Assembly (NCBI GenBank): GCA_046582185.1
Contig: JAYGEX010000016.1
Span: forward strand, 61,462-125,461
Reading direction: 5' to 3'
Length of the DNA: 64,000 nt
Source of the DNA: GCA-002726655 sp046582185
GTDB taxonomy: Bacteria > Pseudomonadota > Gammaproteobacteria > Pseudomonadales > Azotimanducaceae
The first letter of the stretch is position 1; every line of letters begins with the position of its first letter. Made by a program: the position numbers and the translations under genes. This document shows positions 54,381-63,933 of the stretch, piece by piece. The notes beneath the pieces were generated by a model. It saw nothing but the letters and a program-made list of their open reading frames with translations. It was not told the DNA's origin and searched no databases.

Positions 54381-54439
54381 TACGTCACACATCAGACCTG
54401 CATCAACTGAAGCTTCTTCAGAATAGGATAGTTTATCGT

Positions 54440-57064
54440 TTAAGCGTCCAGTATCCGCACCCGGCCACTGTTGCCATCAACTTCTACCAACTGGCCATCT
54501 TCGAGTTCACGGGTCAGGTTAACGATGCCTGCGACACAGGGTTTACCATATTCCCGCGCAACCAGGGCGCCATGCTGCAGCTCTCCACCCACCTCCAGCA
54601 ATATTGCTGCCGCGTTGATGAATAATGGTGTCCAACCGGGGTCTGTGGTGTGGGCGACAAGAATGTCACCCTGCTCAATCTCTTTCTCAAAGGGGTCATG
54701 CATCACTTTTACGGGTCCTGTGACTACGCCGGAAGATACCGGTGTGCCAACCAGTTGGCCCGGCACCTGCTCCACGACCGGGTGTAGTATCCTACCTCTT
54801 GAATCGATGGCGTGGGGAAAGTGTCGAACCCGCTTAGCGCTAGCAATATAGTCCTCCCGATTGGCAAGCACCTGCTTCAGATCGAACTGAGGCTGTTGCT
54901 GCGCCAGGAGCACTTCCTCTACTTTAAGTTCAAATATTTGCTCCACACGATCCAGTCGCTTTTCTTCAACCCAGGTTTGCGCAAGCTGAAGTAGATATTC
55001 CCTGATCCGTTTCTGGATGGCGACCAACTGGTCCTTGGGGATTTCTCTCGAATGCTCAAAATCGCACAGGCTCTTGTAAGCTTTGGCCAGTTTCTTTTTC
55101 TTCCTCGCCGGTAACTGGCCCATCAACTTCTCATAGGCTTTTGGCCGATTTTGCTGCGATTTCTTGTGTCTAATTCTCGGATCGAAAGATTGATTCCCTT
55201 TTACAATACCAGCGATCTGCTTCAGCGCCAGCATAGGATCGTCAGAATATTTGGGCCGAGACAAATCCATCTCCAAAGGGCCTCGATTTCCAAACCGGCT
55301 TAGGAAATTATCCCAGTGATCGAGAAATTTGGAGTCGATTGATCGCTCGACGATTTGTTGATGCAACTTATCCAGATCAGTAAATGCAGTTGCCGGAAGC
55401 AATGTTGAGAGCTCGTACAGATCAAGCCCCATGACCATGACCATGTCCTCCGAGCCTAACTTGATCGTATCGATTAAGTGCGCCGTGTCATCATCGATCA
55501 ACTTATCTATCGCATTAGTGCCCCTTAATACGAAGAGACCGAGTGCAGGAACTGTGGTCGACTGACTCACCTCGATAAAGGGAATGTAATAGTGCAGCAG
55601 AAATTCGTCTATTGATAAATCAAACGGAGCCGATGTTGCCAGGAACGTATCGAAGTCCGCCAGTTTCTCATGATACTGACGCTGAAACTTCTCGGTTCGA
55701 AAAATCGCATTGCAAAATGAGACTATCATCTGACGACCCTTCCAGAGGATTTTTAGTATCACAGGGATGAGTTTCAGCCATGCCCAAAGACCGACTTTGC
55801 CTTTTTTGTAAGGTCGCATATCGGAAGTTTCGAGAATGTCAGCATAAGTCGTATCAACGATTCGCTTCGAAGTTGCCAGGGGAGCGACATCCACCCAACT
55901 CATCATTCGGCTCATATTGGTATAGATCCGAATCCCCGTGCTGAAGAACAGACTTTCTTTTTGAGGAATGGAAAGGAAGGACAATCTATTGTCTAAGAAA
56001 ACAAGCAATAGTTCCAAAAGGTACATTGCATAATCATTAGTAATAACGGACACAGGGCCACTAATGGTGATGGCGTCGGCGAGGTTTTCATCCATATAGA
56101 GTATTCGTGGCTCCCCGGGTTTTGTCATCATTGCCTGGGTAATCGGTATATAAGTTGTAATCGGGCGGGCTTGCAACAGGTACAGTTCACCTTGCGCAAT
56201 CGCCCATTCAACATCCACAGGTTCACCATAGTGATCCTCTATGCGGCAGATGGTGTGGGTGATCAATTTGAGCTGTCTGTCTGTCAGGCAAGGCGATTCT
56301 GATTGTTTATCGCCCGCCTTGGCACCCAGCTTAAAGTCCAGTATCTCGCTGTTTACCTTATCGATGGTCCAGCTGTCCGGTGTAATCTCACCAGACACCA
56401 GGGCATCACCCAGACCAAATGTGCCATTGATCACGGCTTCGTCATAATCATTGTTAAGGGGGTTGATTGAAAACATGACGCCAGAAATGTCGCTGTTAAT
56501 CTGCGCCTGTATAACCACAGCTATCCTGGGCGCATCAAAAGGCATGCCTAGTTTATGTTTGTAAATAAACACCCGGGCATCCAGGCAAGACAGGTAACAT
56601 TCTCGAATGGCATCAATAAGCCCATCTGCCTCGACATTCAGTATAGTTTCATACAGACCCGCAAAGGAGCTGTCGGCAAGATCTTCTTCTGGCGACGATG
56701 ATCTTACGGCATATATTTGACCTTCGATCGAGGAGCCCTTGATGCGCTCAAGTTGATCGTTAGTGAAGGCTAAGTTAGCCGCAAATACTTTCAGCTGATC
56801 ACAGAGCTGTGCGAACCCCGATAGATCCGTTGTCGGCGCATCTAATAAATTTCGCCACTCAGCACTACTTACAACCTGCTGATTCCAGGCCTGGAAAAAG
56901 TTGACATCGAGAATGTAGCCATCAGGGACATTAAAACCCGCCTGCTTCAAGCGAACCAGCGACGCCGCCTTACCCCCTAAATCCGCCACCCTGGGTATTG
57001 TTTGCGTCGAGATCGGCACTGCATTGTTACTCGAGTTTAGCATTGACCCGGTGATGTCTGACAT
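54440..57064 (-). CDS. PEP-synthase/rifampicin-phosphotransferase-like enzyme
   Basis: The product is 874 aa, the length of rifampicin phosphotransferases (about 865), shorter than PPDK. Domain order: ATP-grasp (1-325) with GGKAASLVRLKQAGFNVPDGY, SGVMFSINPLNNDYDEAVINGTFGLGDALVSGE and LYLLQARPIT; a long middle domain (330-760) of low similarity; and a C-terminal swivelling domain with GGELQHGALVAREYGKPCVAG, placing the phospho-His at H831. The transferred group and acceptor are unknown. An antibiotic-inactivating role is a possibility, not a conclusion. Confidence 0.82.
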   Translation of the reverse strand: MSDITGSMLNSSNNAVPISTQTIPRVADLGGKAASLVRLKQAGFNVPDGYILDVNFFQAWNQQVVSSAEWRNLLDAPTTDLSGFAQLCDQLKVFAANLAFTNDQLERIKGSSIEGQIYAVRSSSPEEDLADSSFAGLYETILNVEADGLIDAIRECYLSCLDARVFIYKHKLGMPFDAPRIAVVIQAQINSDISGVMFSINPLNNDYDEAVINGTFGLGDALVSGEITPDSWTIDKVNSEILDFKLGAKAGDKQSESPCLTDRQLKLITHTICRIEDHYGEPVDVEWAIAQGELYLLQARPITTYIPITQAMMTKPGEPRILYMDENLADAITISGPVSVITNDYAMYLLELLLVFLDNRLSFLSIPQKESLFFSTGIRIYTNMSRMMSWVDVAPLATSKRIVDTTYADILETSDMRPYKKGKVGLWAWLKLIPVILKILWKGRQMIVSFCNAIFRTEKFQRQYHEKLADFDTFLATSAPFDLSIDEFLLHYYIPFIEVSQSTTVPALGLFVLRGTNAIDKLIDDDTAHLIDTIKLGSEDMVMVMGLDLYELSTLLPATAFTDLDKLHQQIVERSIDSKFLDHWDNFLSRFGNRGPLEMDLSRPKYSDDPMLALKQIAGIVKGNQSFDPRIRHKKSQQNRPKAYEKLMGQLPARKKKKLAKAYKSLCDFEHSREIPKDQLVAIQKRIREYLLQLAQTWVEEKRLDRVEQIFELKVEEVLLAQQQPQFDLKQVLANREDYIASAKRVRHFPHAIDSRGRILHPVVEQVPGQLVGTPVSSGVVTGPVKVMHDPFEKEIEQGDILVAHTTDPGWTPLFINAAAILLEVGGELQHGALVAREYGKPCVAGIVNLTRELEDGQLVEVDGNSGRVRILDA

Positions 57065-57292
57065 AACTTCCCCACGAGTTAACCACAGCGGTCGAGCTTA
57101 CCATATAGCCCGGAATCTCTGAATGAATAACGCGGCGAGCGTGAGATTTTAGATAATCCCACCCGAGTACCCGCTGCCAGCCAAAGTTGTTTTATTTCAA
57201 CATTGATCTGGATTTTATTGTGATAATGTTGATAATTTACTGAAGGATCGGCGCATGTAGAGAAAGTTTGCTCAGTCCTTCAAAGGGGAGCC

Positions 57293-57832
57293 CTACCGAT
57301 GTTCACCATCCAGGTTAAGAAGCCGATCTGCGGAAAAGTAACCGGGACCCCGTGCAACAAGTGCTAATAGCACGATTGCCCACCAGGATGCCGGATTCCA
57401 CCAGTGGTCCCACGTGGGAAATACGGCCAGCTGGATAAAAATCGTCATGAACAAAAGTCCCAACGCCCCAACCCGGGTAAACAAACCCAGGATCAGCAAT
57501 ACAGGTAATACGACTTCCAGGACGCCAGCGGTCAGCGCGAACGATTCTATCAGGGTGATCACTGATGATCCTTCTACATAATCCAACGTTTCGGGGTCGC
57601 ACAATAGCAGCGCACCCGGCCTCACTGGATCAGGGCAAAAGAATTCGTACAGAAACAGATCATATTTCTGTTCATCAAAGTCAAACCACCCATTCCACTT
57701 TGAAAGACCGGAAGTAATAAAAATCTTCGCGACAAGCAGACGCATCAATAGTAAAGACAGTGATTCAAAAGCTGTGTTGGCCGATGCGCTGACAGATATA
57801 TACAGCGACCTAAATTGTGTGAAAAAAGTCAT
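57293..57832 (-). CDS. DoxX-family membrane protein
   Basis: The product is 179 aa with four membrane helices. LLLMRLLVAKIFITSGLSKWNGW, LTAGVLEVVLPVLLILGLFTRVGALGLLFMTIFIQL and NPASWWAIVLLALVARGPG are the DoxX core. Such proteins are linked to thiosulfate:quinone oxidation or redox stress in other bacteria. No DoxD partner is adjacent here. It follows the large PEP-type gene on the same strand. Confidence 0.85.
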   Translation of the reverse strand: MTFFTQFRSLYISVSASANTAFESLSLLLMRLLVAKIFITSGLSKWNGWFDFDEQKYDLFLYEFFCPDPVRPGALLLCDPETLDYVEGSSVITLIESFALTAGVLEVVLPVLLILGLFTRVGALGLLFMTIFIQLAVFPTWDHWWNPASWWAIVLLALVARGPGYFSADRLLNLDGEHR

Positions 57833-57970
57833 TCATGTTCCTTTTACTGCAAGATTTTCTGTTGCAGGAAGGTTGCAAAGTATTGAGCAAGGTCAAATTC
57901 CGGGAAGTCCCCTGCCTAATCAGAAAAGCTGACCAGTGATCAACCCTACCGTCCGTAGGCTAATAGATCA

Positions 57971-58081
57971 GTGGCCCGTCAGACATTGACCATTCTCGGC
58001 CGGAAAGCTGCTATCCCCAACTTTTATCCCAAACATGCCTATGAAGATACTTTTGTATTCGTGGCAAAACGCGCTTTATAA
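57971..58081 (+). pseudogene. C-terminal protein fragment of unrecognised family
   Basis: 36 codons read VARQTLTILGRKAAIPNFYP, then KHAYEDTFVFVAKRAL and a TAA. Typical tight protein C-terminus, with an in-frame stop just upstream and no start. I cannot place the family. Part of a decayed stretch (57833-58500). Confidence 0.35.
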
Positions 58082-58140
58082 TTCCTTGTATCTATTCTCA
58101 GCAGTCCGTTTGTTATTGCCGTAGAGCCATCTTTCTGGAT

Positions 58141-58495
58141 TTGGTCATTATTTGGGTGGTTTATGCCAGTAACGTTATGCGCTTTCGCTGGGTGCCGGTT
58201 ACTGTAGATTCTGTTTATCCGTTTCTGATTGGGTTGCTGGAGTTTTTGTTGATTGAAACCCTAGGGCCAGAAAAATTGGGTCTTTGGTTGATTATTATGG
58301 CGATGGTTTTCGCACTAATGAATTGGGTGAGTCATATGACCGTGCGTCGGTGTTGGGTACCAAATGTGGCCAGCGATGATTGCACTGGTTGCGACCAATG
58401 GTCTGCTTATTTTCCAGTTTTACGGATCAGCAACATTCTGGGAAAGTTCGATTGCTGAAGATCTAATTGCCGAAGAGAAGGAGGGTGGTACTTAG
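58141..58495 (+). pseudogene. Frameshifted membrane protein remnant
   Basis: From 58141 a hydrophobic frame (MRFRWVPVTVDSVYPFLIGLL, IETLGPEKLGLWLIIMAMVFALMNWVSH) reads well to about 58345. The rest of a matching protein (WPAMIALVATNGLLIFQFYG, then SSIAEDLIAEEKEGGT) is found in another frame ending at a TAG at 58493. A single-base shift between 58345 and 58370 connects them. The upstream portion also shows stops in alternate frames. No family name is supported. Confidence 0.5.
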
Positions 58496-58509
58496 CCTAA
58501 GGCATTGCA

Positions 58510-58710
58510 TTACAAATCCAGCGCCTTATGAAAGCTCAATGGCTTGTGGATAGTTTTCCATTTGCCAATAACCTCCGCGAGGGTTACGCAATTTTCAGGG
58601 TCTAACTCGAACAATTGAGTTGCCTTTATTTTATTTCCTGTTTGAGCAGGAGACGGACTGTGCGATTTGTCGATCTGGTGGCCTTGATTTTCAATCAGCC
58701 AACATACCAT
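58510..58710 (-). other. Short ORF overlapping the end of the MelB-type gene
   Basis: 66 codons (MVCWLIENQGHQIDKSHSPS, then ENCVTLAEVIGKWKTI). ATG 58710 overlaps the transporter stop by 20 bp, so translational coupling is possible. The sequence looks protein-like but matches no family I know. It may be a residue of a longer gene. Confidence 0.3.
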
Positions 58711-60163
58711 TTCCTTTTACATTTTCACCTTTAGCATCACCCTCTGCATTGCCATAACCAAGTTTATCGAGATTCGATTCATGAACCGAGCGAGTGATTT
58801 CATAACGTGAAAGCAGGAACAGGGATATTGATGGCAGTATTATTGCGAGAACAACGACGACTATGGCCAGTTCCTGGATCGCCAGTATTTTTTCAGCTTC
58901 AGGCGCTGTTGCAGAAAAACCCACCAGGGTAAGTATCAATCCCTTGATCATGAGGCCGATACCGGAAATGGCTTTTTGAATTAAATGAGGACCGGCAAAA
59001 AACAGACCTTCCTGACGCTGTCCGGTTTTTGTCTGGCTGTCTTCAACAACATCAGCGGTCATCGAACCAACCAGAATAAATGCCAGTACACCGGTGCTCG
59101 CGGCAATTAAGGAGTGAATCATCATGACCCACCATAGAGGTCCGTATTGTTCGCCATTCTGCGGCAGGATTGAAATACCCCAATAGATGTCAAGCAGGCG
59201 CAGCAGAAATATCATGGGTCCGATCGCGATGGCTGCTATGAACAGCGTGACCGCCAACCGCTTCTTGTCGAATCTCGCTGCTAACGGCCCGGCCATGGCG
59301 CTAATGATCAGTGCGGCGACTAAATCGATAATTGCAAAAATCGCGACGTCTGAAGGCTTCCAGTCCCAAAAATAGCTGTTGAAGTAAAAGGTTAGTCCGC
59401 TCGTTAATCCGATGTAAATACTAAAAACCACGCCAGAGAGAAATAACATGAGCCATGACTTGTGATTAAGTGTCGTGAAAATTTCACTCAGGATACCTTT
59501 CATGGAGGTCGGTGGTCTTGACTTGGGTTTTTCGAGGTTCGGAATCTCGGAGCTGGTGCCGACGGCGAAAATAATACTTGTAACCAAAATGATGCCGCTT
59601 CCCCAATATGCTAACTTCTGGTAGCCCTCGGCATTGCTGTAAGAGTCCCCTAGAAAGTAAGCCGATGTTGCATAAGCGATCCCTGCGCCTCCCATCCAGC
59701 CAAAGAAACTACTCAGCCCGTGAAGCTGGGTTCTTTGCGTATAGTCTTTTGATATTTCGGCGCCGAACGCTTCTCGGGGAACCTGGTAGAAGGTCCAGGC
59801 CAGACGCAAAATCGCCATGAAGAGCAGCAACTGAAAAAACATGGCGGTTTGGCTTGAGCCAAAGTCGGCCATCAGCAACAAAAAATAACAGGTGGCACTG
59901 GGAATAATGCTTGCGTAGATATAAGGGTGGCGCCTGCCAAATCGAGAATGGGTGTAATCGGAGGCGTATCCCAGAAGAGGGTCTGTGACGCCGTCGATCA
60001 TGAGTGCAATGGCCAGAGCCAGGCTTACCAGCCAGGCTTCAAGGCCGAGCACGTTATTGTAATAAAAAAAGATGGGTGCGCCGAGGAGATTACCTTTGAC
60101 TGCTGACGGCAAACTGCCAATTCCGTAAAATATGAGCGTGGACTTTTTTGCGAGTGTCGTCAT
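58691..60163 (-). CDS. MFS/GPH-family (MelB-like) sugar:cation symporter
   Basis: The product is 490 aa with about 12 membrane helices. GPH signature blocks: FYYNNVLGLEAWLVSLALAIALMIDGVTDPLLGYASDYT (cation-site Asp), HSRFGRRHPYIY and FQVPREAFGAEISKDYTQRTQLHG. Loop RFDKKR in the middle. Such transporters carry sugars or glycosides, with Na+ or H+. A sterol-like or glucuronide substrate is possible. The C-terminal tail is rich in Gly/Asp/Lys. Confidence 0.9.
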   Translation of the reverse strand: MTTLAKKSTLIFYGIGSLPSAVKGNLLGAPIFFYYNNVLGLEAWLVSLALAIALMIDGVTDPLLGYASDYTHSRFGRRHPYIYASIIPSATCYFLLLMADFGSSQTAMFFQLLLFMAILRLAWTFYQVPREAFGAEISKDYTQRTQLHGLSSFFGWMGGAGIAYATSAYFLGDSYSNAEGYQKLAYWGSGIILVTSIIFAVGTSSEIPNLEKPKSRPPTSMKGILSEIFTTLNHKSWLMLFLSGVVFSIYIGLTSGLTFYFNSYFWDWKPSDVAIFAIIDLVAALIISAMAGPLAARFDKKRLAVTLFIAAIAIGPMIFLLRLLDIYWGISILPQNGEQYGPLWWVMMIHSLIAASTGVLAFILVGSMTADVVEDSQTKTGQRQEGLFFAGPHLIQKAISGIGLMIKGLILTLVGFSATAPEAEKILAIQELAIVVVVLAIILPSISLFLLSRYEITRSVHESNLDKLGYGNAEGDAKGENVKGNGMLAD

Positions 60164-60835
60164 TCCTTCAGCCTTTTTTTGCCAGATATGCTTTTTTGTT
60201 GGTTAAAAGGAAATCAGTTTTTCAATGGTTTGAACCAATAAGCTAAATGACCTTGTAACAGAAAGCCAGATTAATTGGCGTGAATGTAAAAATATTGGTC
60301 TTTTTCTGGCATTTAATTGAGGTCCCTGATCGGAAACCAAAACGCAGTGATCACAAACTCACCTCCAAATTGTCTAAGGTTATTTTACATCAGAATGAAA
60401 AAGGTCTGCAGTTGGCCGAATCCGGAAGTAGCTAGTTCCCGAAAACCGAGTTCCATATTGCCTGCTTAACTCGGCATAGCCGACATTAGAACCGCAATTC
60501 AAGCACCCAATGAAACCGTGTTTCTAATTTGTGGCGTCGCAATAGGGTAAATTGATCGCATACGGCAATTTACTCGACAACCTATAGCACAACATACCTT
60601 GACTATTAGACGACAATTAACTTGGCCGGTTGGCGTCAAACATGTTGGCCGGTTGATCTGATACATTCAGCCATTGGTTCCTGTTGGAGAAGTCAGTACA
60701 TCTATTACCAAAAGTTAAGATCTTCGCCATGTTCTCAGGGGTAAATAATAAAGGAGGATTGTGATCAGGCGACATCTGCCGTCCAAGAGACAAAAAGTGG
60801 TGTGACTACCAGGAGAGACTGGTTACTATTTCATC
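60164..60835. other. Gene-poor stretch
   Basis: No credible coding frame is seen. TTGGCCGGTTG occurs twice (near 60633 and 60654) as a direct repeat. Near 60755 a strong ribosome-site-like AAAGGAGGATT precedes a GTG and 14 codons (IRRHLPSKRQKVV), which could be a leader peptide or chance. Confidence 0.35.
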
Positions 60836-61000
60836 ATGAAGCTATTTCTTATCCTCAGTCTCTTAGTCTTCGATAGCTTAGCTTTCGCACATGGTGGTGG
60901 CCCCAGAGCCCCAATTAATCATCTCGCCACGCCCATGGATTTGGCCAGCTCACTTACAAGTGAAAGCCCGATTCCCGTTCTCGAACCACTAGACCATTGA
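60836..61000 (+). pseudogene. Truncated exported protein, signal peptide only
   Basis: ATG 60836 begins MKLFLILSLLVFDSLAFAHGGG, a clean Sec signal peptide with an AHGGG mature start like small His-rich periplasmic proteins. The next 30 residues (PRAPINHLATPMDLASSLTS) lie antisense to the kinase remnant and end at a TGA, so the real gene seems cut off after about 22 residues. Confidence 0.4.
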
Positions 61001-61146
61001 AGCAGGAACTCGATTTTTGCTACCAGTGCAGAAATAGTCACAAGTGAAATCCCAAGGCCGCAGTAAGCTGTTGGCGAATTACGGAAGCGCCACGCGGCAT
61101 TGCATTGACCTCTATCCTGCCTGGAAACGTGGCATGAGTTCTTCAA
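60919..61146 (-). pseudogene. Histidine-kinase ATPase-domain remnant
   Basis: The 75-codon frame ends with SSGSRTGIGLSLVSELAKSMGVAR, which matches the G2 ATP-lid (GxGxGLS-V-ELAxxMGG) of two-component sensor kinases, and an upstream GLGISLVTISALVAKIE is similar. The rest of the kinase is missing. A deletion joined it to the exported-protein fragment on the other strand. The call is tentative. Confidence 0.4.
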
Positions 61147-61225
61147 TGATCTGATAGATCAATATTGACCCATGTCATCATATCCGATATTTTACTGACT
61201 AATTCATCAATAGAGATTTGCTGAC

Positions 61226-62437
61226 ATGAGCACGCTCGATGACTTCCGTCTCGAAACCCGCGATTGGCTAAAACAGAACTGCCCACCTTCCATGCAAACT
61301 CGCATGGTTTCTGGTGAGGATTTAGGGGGCGGCAGGAAGCGGATGGGCACAAAGCCTGATGCTTATGTCTGGCTGGAACGCATGGCAGAAAAGGGCTGGA
61401 CTGCACCTACCTGGCCAAAGGCCTATGGTGGAGCTGATCTGGTAAAAGATGAATTTCTGGTATTGCTTGAAGAACTGCAAGCGATCAATGCTCGCCCGCC
61501 GCTTGGCGGCATGGGCATGACAATGATTGGTCCAACTTTACTTGAATACGGTACCGACGATCAGAAGCAAAGGCACCTGCCCGCGATCGCGCGCGGAGAG
61601 ATTGCCTGGTGCCAGGGTTATAGTGAGCCAGGTGCAGGCTCAGACCTTGCCAGCCTGCAGACCAAGGCTGAAGACAAGGGTGATTTTTACCTGGTCAATG
61701 GATCAAAAATCTGGACCTCCGGCGCGATGCACGCAGATTGGATGTTCTGCCTTGTACGCACCGATCCACAAGCGCCAAAACACGAGGGAATCAGTTTTTT
61801 ACTCTTTTCAATGGATTCACCAGGGGTGACCATTAAACCCATCTTGCTATTGAATGGGCATTCTCCTTTTTGCCAGACCTTCTTCGACAATGTAGAAGTA
61901 CCCAAGATTGATTTGGTACACAAAGTAAACCAGGGTTGGACTGTCGCTAAGCGATTGCTACAACATGAGCGATCTGGCCTTGCATCACTTGCCAGCGCAG
62001 ATACTGCAGGCCCCTTACAACGAATCAAGCCATCTGTGTCGCTTGCTGAATTAGCAAAGCACTATTCCAACACTAAAGAGAATGCTAACAAGATCGATGA
62101 TGCAGTACTGCGAGATGAAATCATTCGCAATGAAATGCTCAAGAAAGCATATACACTGACACAAGCCAGAACCGTAGCAGAATCTGAGATCAACACGCCC
62201 GGTGCAGCAACTTCAATATTTAAATACGTCGAAGCGGGATATGTTAAGGAACAACTGGAGATTCAAAATCGTATCCGGGGCACCCAGGCCTTTGGCTGGG
62301 AAGGCGATATGTTTACAGAAGAAGAAATCAGCATGTGCCGCTTAAACCTGGAAGCAAAATCCATCTCCATCGCTGGTGGCTCGAATGAAATCCAACTCAA
62401 TATTATTGCCAAACGAGTGCTGGGCTTACCGGACTAA
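61226..62437 (+). CDS. Acyl-CoA dehydrogenase
   Basis: The product is 403 aa. Motifs: TWPKAYGGADLVKDEFLVLLEELQ, WCQGYSEPGAGSDLASLQ, FYLVNGSKIWTSGA, FCQTFFDNVEVP, VAKRLLQHERSGLASL and GGSNEIQLNIIAKRVLGLPD. The C-terminus is the usual one. Same family as the 33.9-kb pair but the separate gene starts a new operon with TetR and the hotdog protein. The chain or ring substrate is unknown. Confidence 0.92.
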   Translation: MSTLDDFRLETRDWLKQNCPPSMQTRMVSGEDLGGGRKRMGTKPDAYVWLERMAEKGWTAPTWPKAYGGADLVKDEFLVLLEELQAINARPPLGGMGMTMIGPTLLEYGTDDQKQRHLPAIARGEIAWCQGYSEPGAGSDLASLQTKAEDKGDFYLVNGSKIWTSGAMHADWMFCLVRTDPQAPKHEGISFLLFSMDSPGVTIKPILLLNGHSPFCQTFFDNVEVPKIDLVHKVNQGWTVAKRLLQHERSGLASLASADTAGPLQRIKPSVSLAELAKHYSNTKENANKIDDAVLRDEIIRNEMLKKAYTLTQARTVAESEINTPGAATSIFKYVEAGYVKEQLEIQNRIRGTQAFGWEGDMFTEEEISMCRLNLEAKSISIAGGSNEIQLNIIAKRVLGLPD

Positions 62438-62439
62438 CA

Positions 62440-63057
62440 ATGGCAGTAGTCAGCACCACTAAACGCAGGAGACTTTGCCCGGAAGAACGCAGACGGGAAA
62501 TACTGGATGCGGCTTGCAGACTGGTATTGAAAGATGGCATATCAACCCTGACCATGGACAAAATTGCCTGCGAAGCGGTTGCCAGCAAAGCACTATTGTA
62601 TAGCTACTTCCCCAATCTATCGGGTTTGCTGCAAGAAGTGTACAACCGCGAACTCAGAAAACTGCAATCACAACATCTGGAAGAACTAAATACACCCCAT
62701 GGTTTCGAGGACATGGTAAAGCTCACCGCAAAAATCAATCGTGAAAACCAGAACGAACGCCAAGTCCTGATCAAGCGACTGGAGGCTGATTCCAAGGTGA
62801 AGAGCGCCATGACCAAAGCCGACAGGAGAGTCCGCTCAGATGTTGTGAACTTCCTCAGCGGGGAAATCACAGACAATTATGATATCCCAAAAGATATTGC
62901 AGCTAAGGCCATCAGGCTGGCATTGCAATATGACGAAAAAGAACCGCTACATGACGCAAAGAAAGATCTACAACAAGACGAGATCTGGGGTGCCATGATG
63001 GTAGGTGCGATGCAGGAACTCGAAAAACGATTTGGTAAAAAGAGGAAGAGAGCATGA
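62440..63057 (+). CDS. TetR-family transcriptional regulator
   Basis: The product is 205 aa, with a stop overlapping the next start as ATGA. The N-terminal helix-turn-helix (RREILDAACRLVLKDGISTLTMDKIACEAVASKALLYSYFPNLSGLL) is typical. The C-terminal ligand domain is divergent. Between the acyl-CoA dehydrogenase and the hotdog protein, it probably controls this fatty-acid or steroid catabolic set, in response to an acyl-CoA. Confidence 0.9.
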   Translation: MAVVSTTKRRRLCPEERRREILDAACRLVLKDGISTLTMDKIACEAVASKALLYSYFPNLSGLLQEVYNRELRKLQSQHLEELNTPHGFEDMVKLTAKINRENQNERQVLIKRLEADSKVKSAMTKADRRVRSDVVNFLSGEITDNYDIPKDIAAKAIRLALQYDEKEPLHDAKKDLQQDEIWGAMMVGAMQELEKRFGKKRKRA

Positions 63058-63908
63058 CAGATACAGTCACTGGCCCATTATGGGCCGCCCGAAATTGGTC
63101 TTCTGATGAAGGTGCCGGTAGTATCCACGATGATGAAACAGCAGCGGAGCTCGGCTTTCGCGGCGGTACGGTTGCTGGCGATATTCACATGAACCAGTTC
63201 CCGCCAATATTGGTCAAGATCTTTGGCAACGAATGGTTTGAGCGTGGCAATCTCTCTCTCTCATTCAAGAATGCCACCATCGATCTGGAAAAGGTCCGCG
63301 TCTACGCTCAAGCTTTAAAGCCAGGCGAGAACCAGATTAATGTTTGGATGGAACGTGAAGATGGTCTACTAGTATGCAGCGGTACTGCCGCCATAGGAGA
63401 TCACTCCAAATCAGAGCTGCGCAGCAAAGACTTTCGGCCCTGCGACCCTGATGAACTGAAAATTCTGAAACGCGTTAAGCCCGGCATGTCTCTGGGTACC
63501 GAGAATATTATCGCCACAACGGACAAGCAATTTCAGCGATATGATAATAATCTCATCAGCGATCCAATACCCTGGTACCGCGAATCCTCTCCATGGGGCG
63601 GCTCCATCGCTGCGCCGTGCACCATACTTGAGTTCCTGTGGGGCTCCGCTATGAAGGGGCTAGGCCCACTCGTTGAAGAATCTACCGGCTTGTTCGGTGC
63701 CATGGAAATTGGCTACACCAATGGCCCTTTCATCATGGGCCAGCAATACAAGATTGAGAGTGAAGTTGTCTGCGTAGGCCAGAGCCCGAAAACCGAATAT
63801 GTCTGGTATGACTCTACCGCCAGAAACGACAAGGGAGAGTTGGTGGCAACCTTAAGAATACAGTCGCGGGCCATGAAGGCGTCTTCGCCGCTTTACCAAA
63901 CGAGCTGA
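63054..63908 (+). CDS. Hotdog-fold (MaoC-like) protein
   Basis: The product is 284 aa. Tandem hotdog pattern: GAGSIHDDETAAELGFRGGTVAGDIHMNQFPPIL in the first half and GAMEIGYTNGPFIMGQQYKIESEVVCVGQSPKTEYVWY in the second, as in double-hotdog acyl-CoA hydratases or thioesterases. The hydratase Asp/His motif (D-x-N-P-x-H) is not clear, so the enzyme class is open. It overlaps tetR by 4 bp and follows the ACAD, consistent with beta-oxidation-type chemistry. Confidence 0.7.
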   Translation: MTDTVTGPLWAARNWSSDEGAGSIHDDETAAELGFRGGTVAGDIHMNQFPPILVKIFGNEWFERGNLSLSFKNATIDLEKVRVYAQALKPGENQINVWMEREDGLLVCSGTAAIGDHSKSELRSKDFRPCDPDELKILKRVKPGMSLGTENIIATTDKQFQRYDNNLISDPIPWYRESSPWGGSIAAPCTILEFLWGSAMKGLGPLVEESTGLFGAMEIGYTNGPFIMGQQYKIESEVVCVGQSPKTEYVWYDSTARNDKGELVATLRIQSRAMKASSPLYQTS

Positions 63909-63933
63909 CTCTGGCGCATATATATCAGCTACA

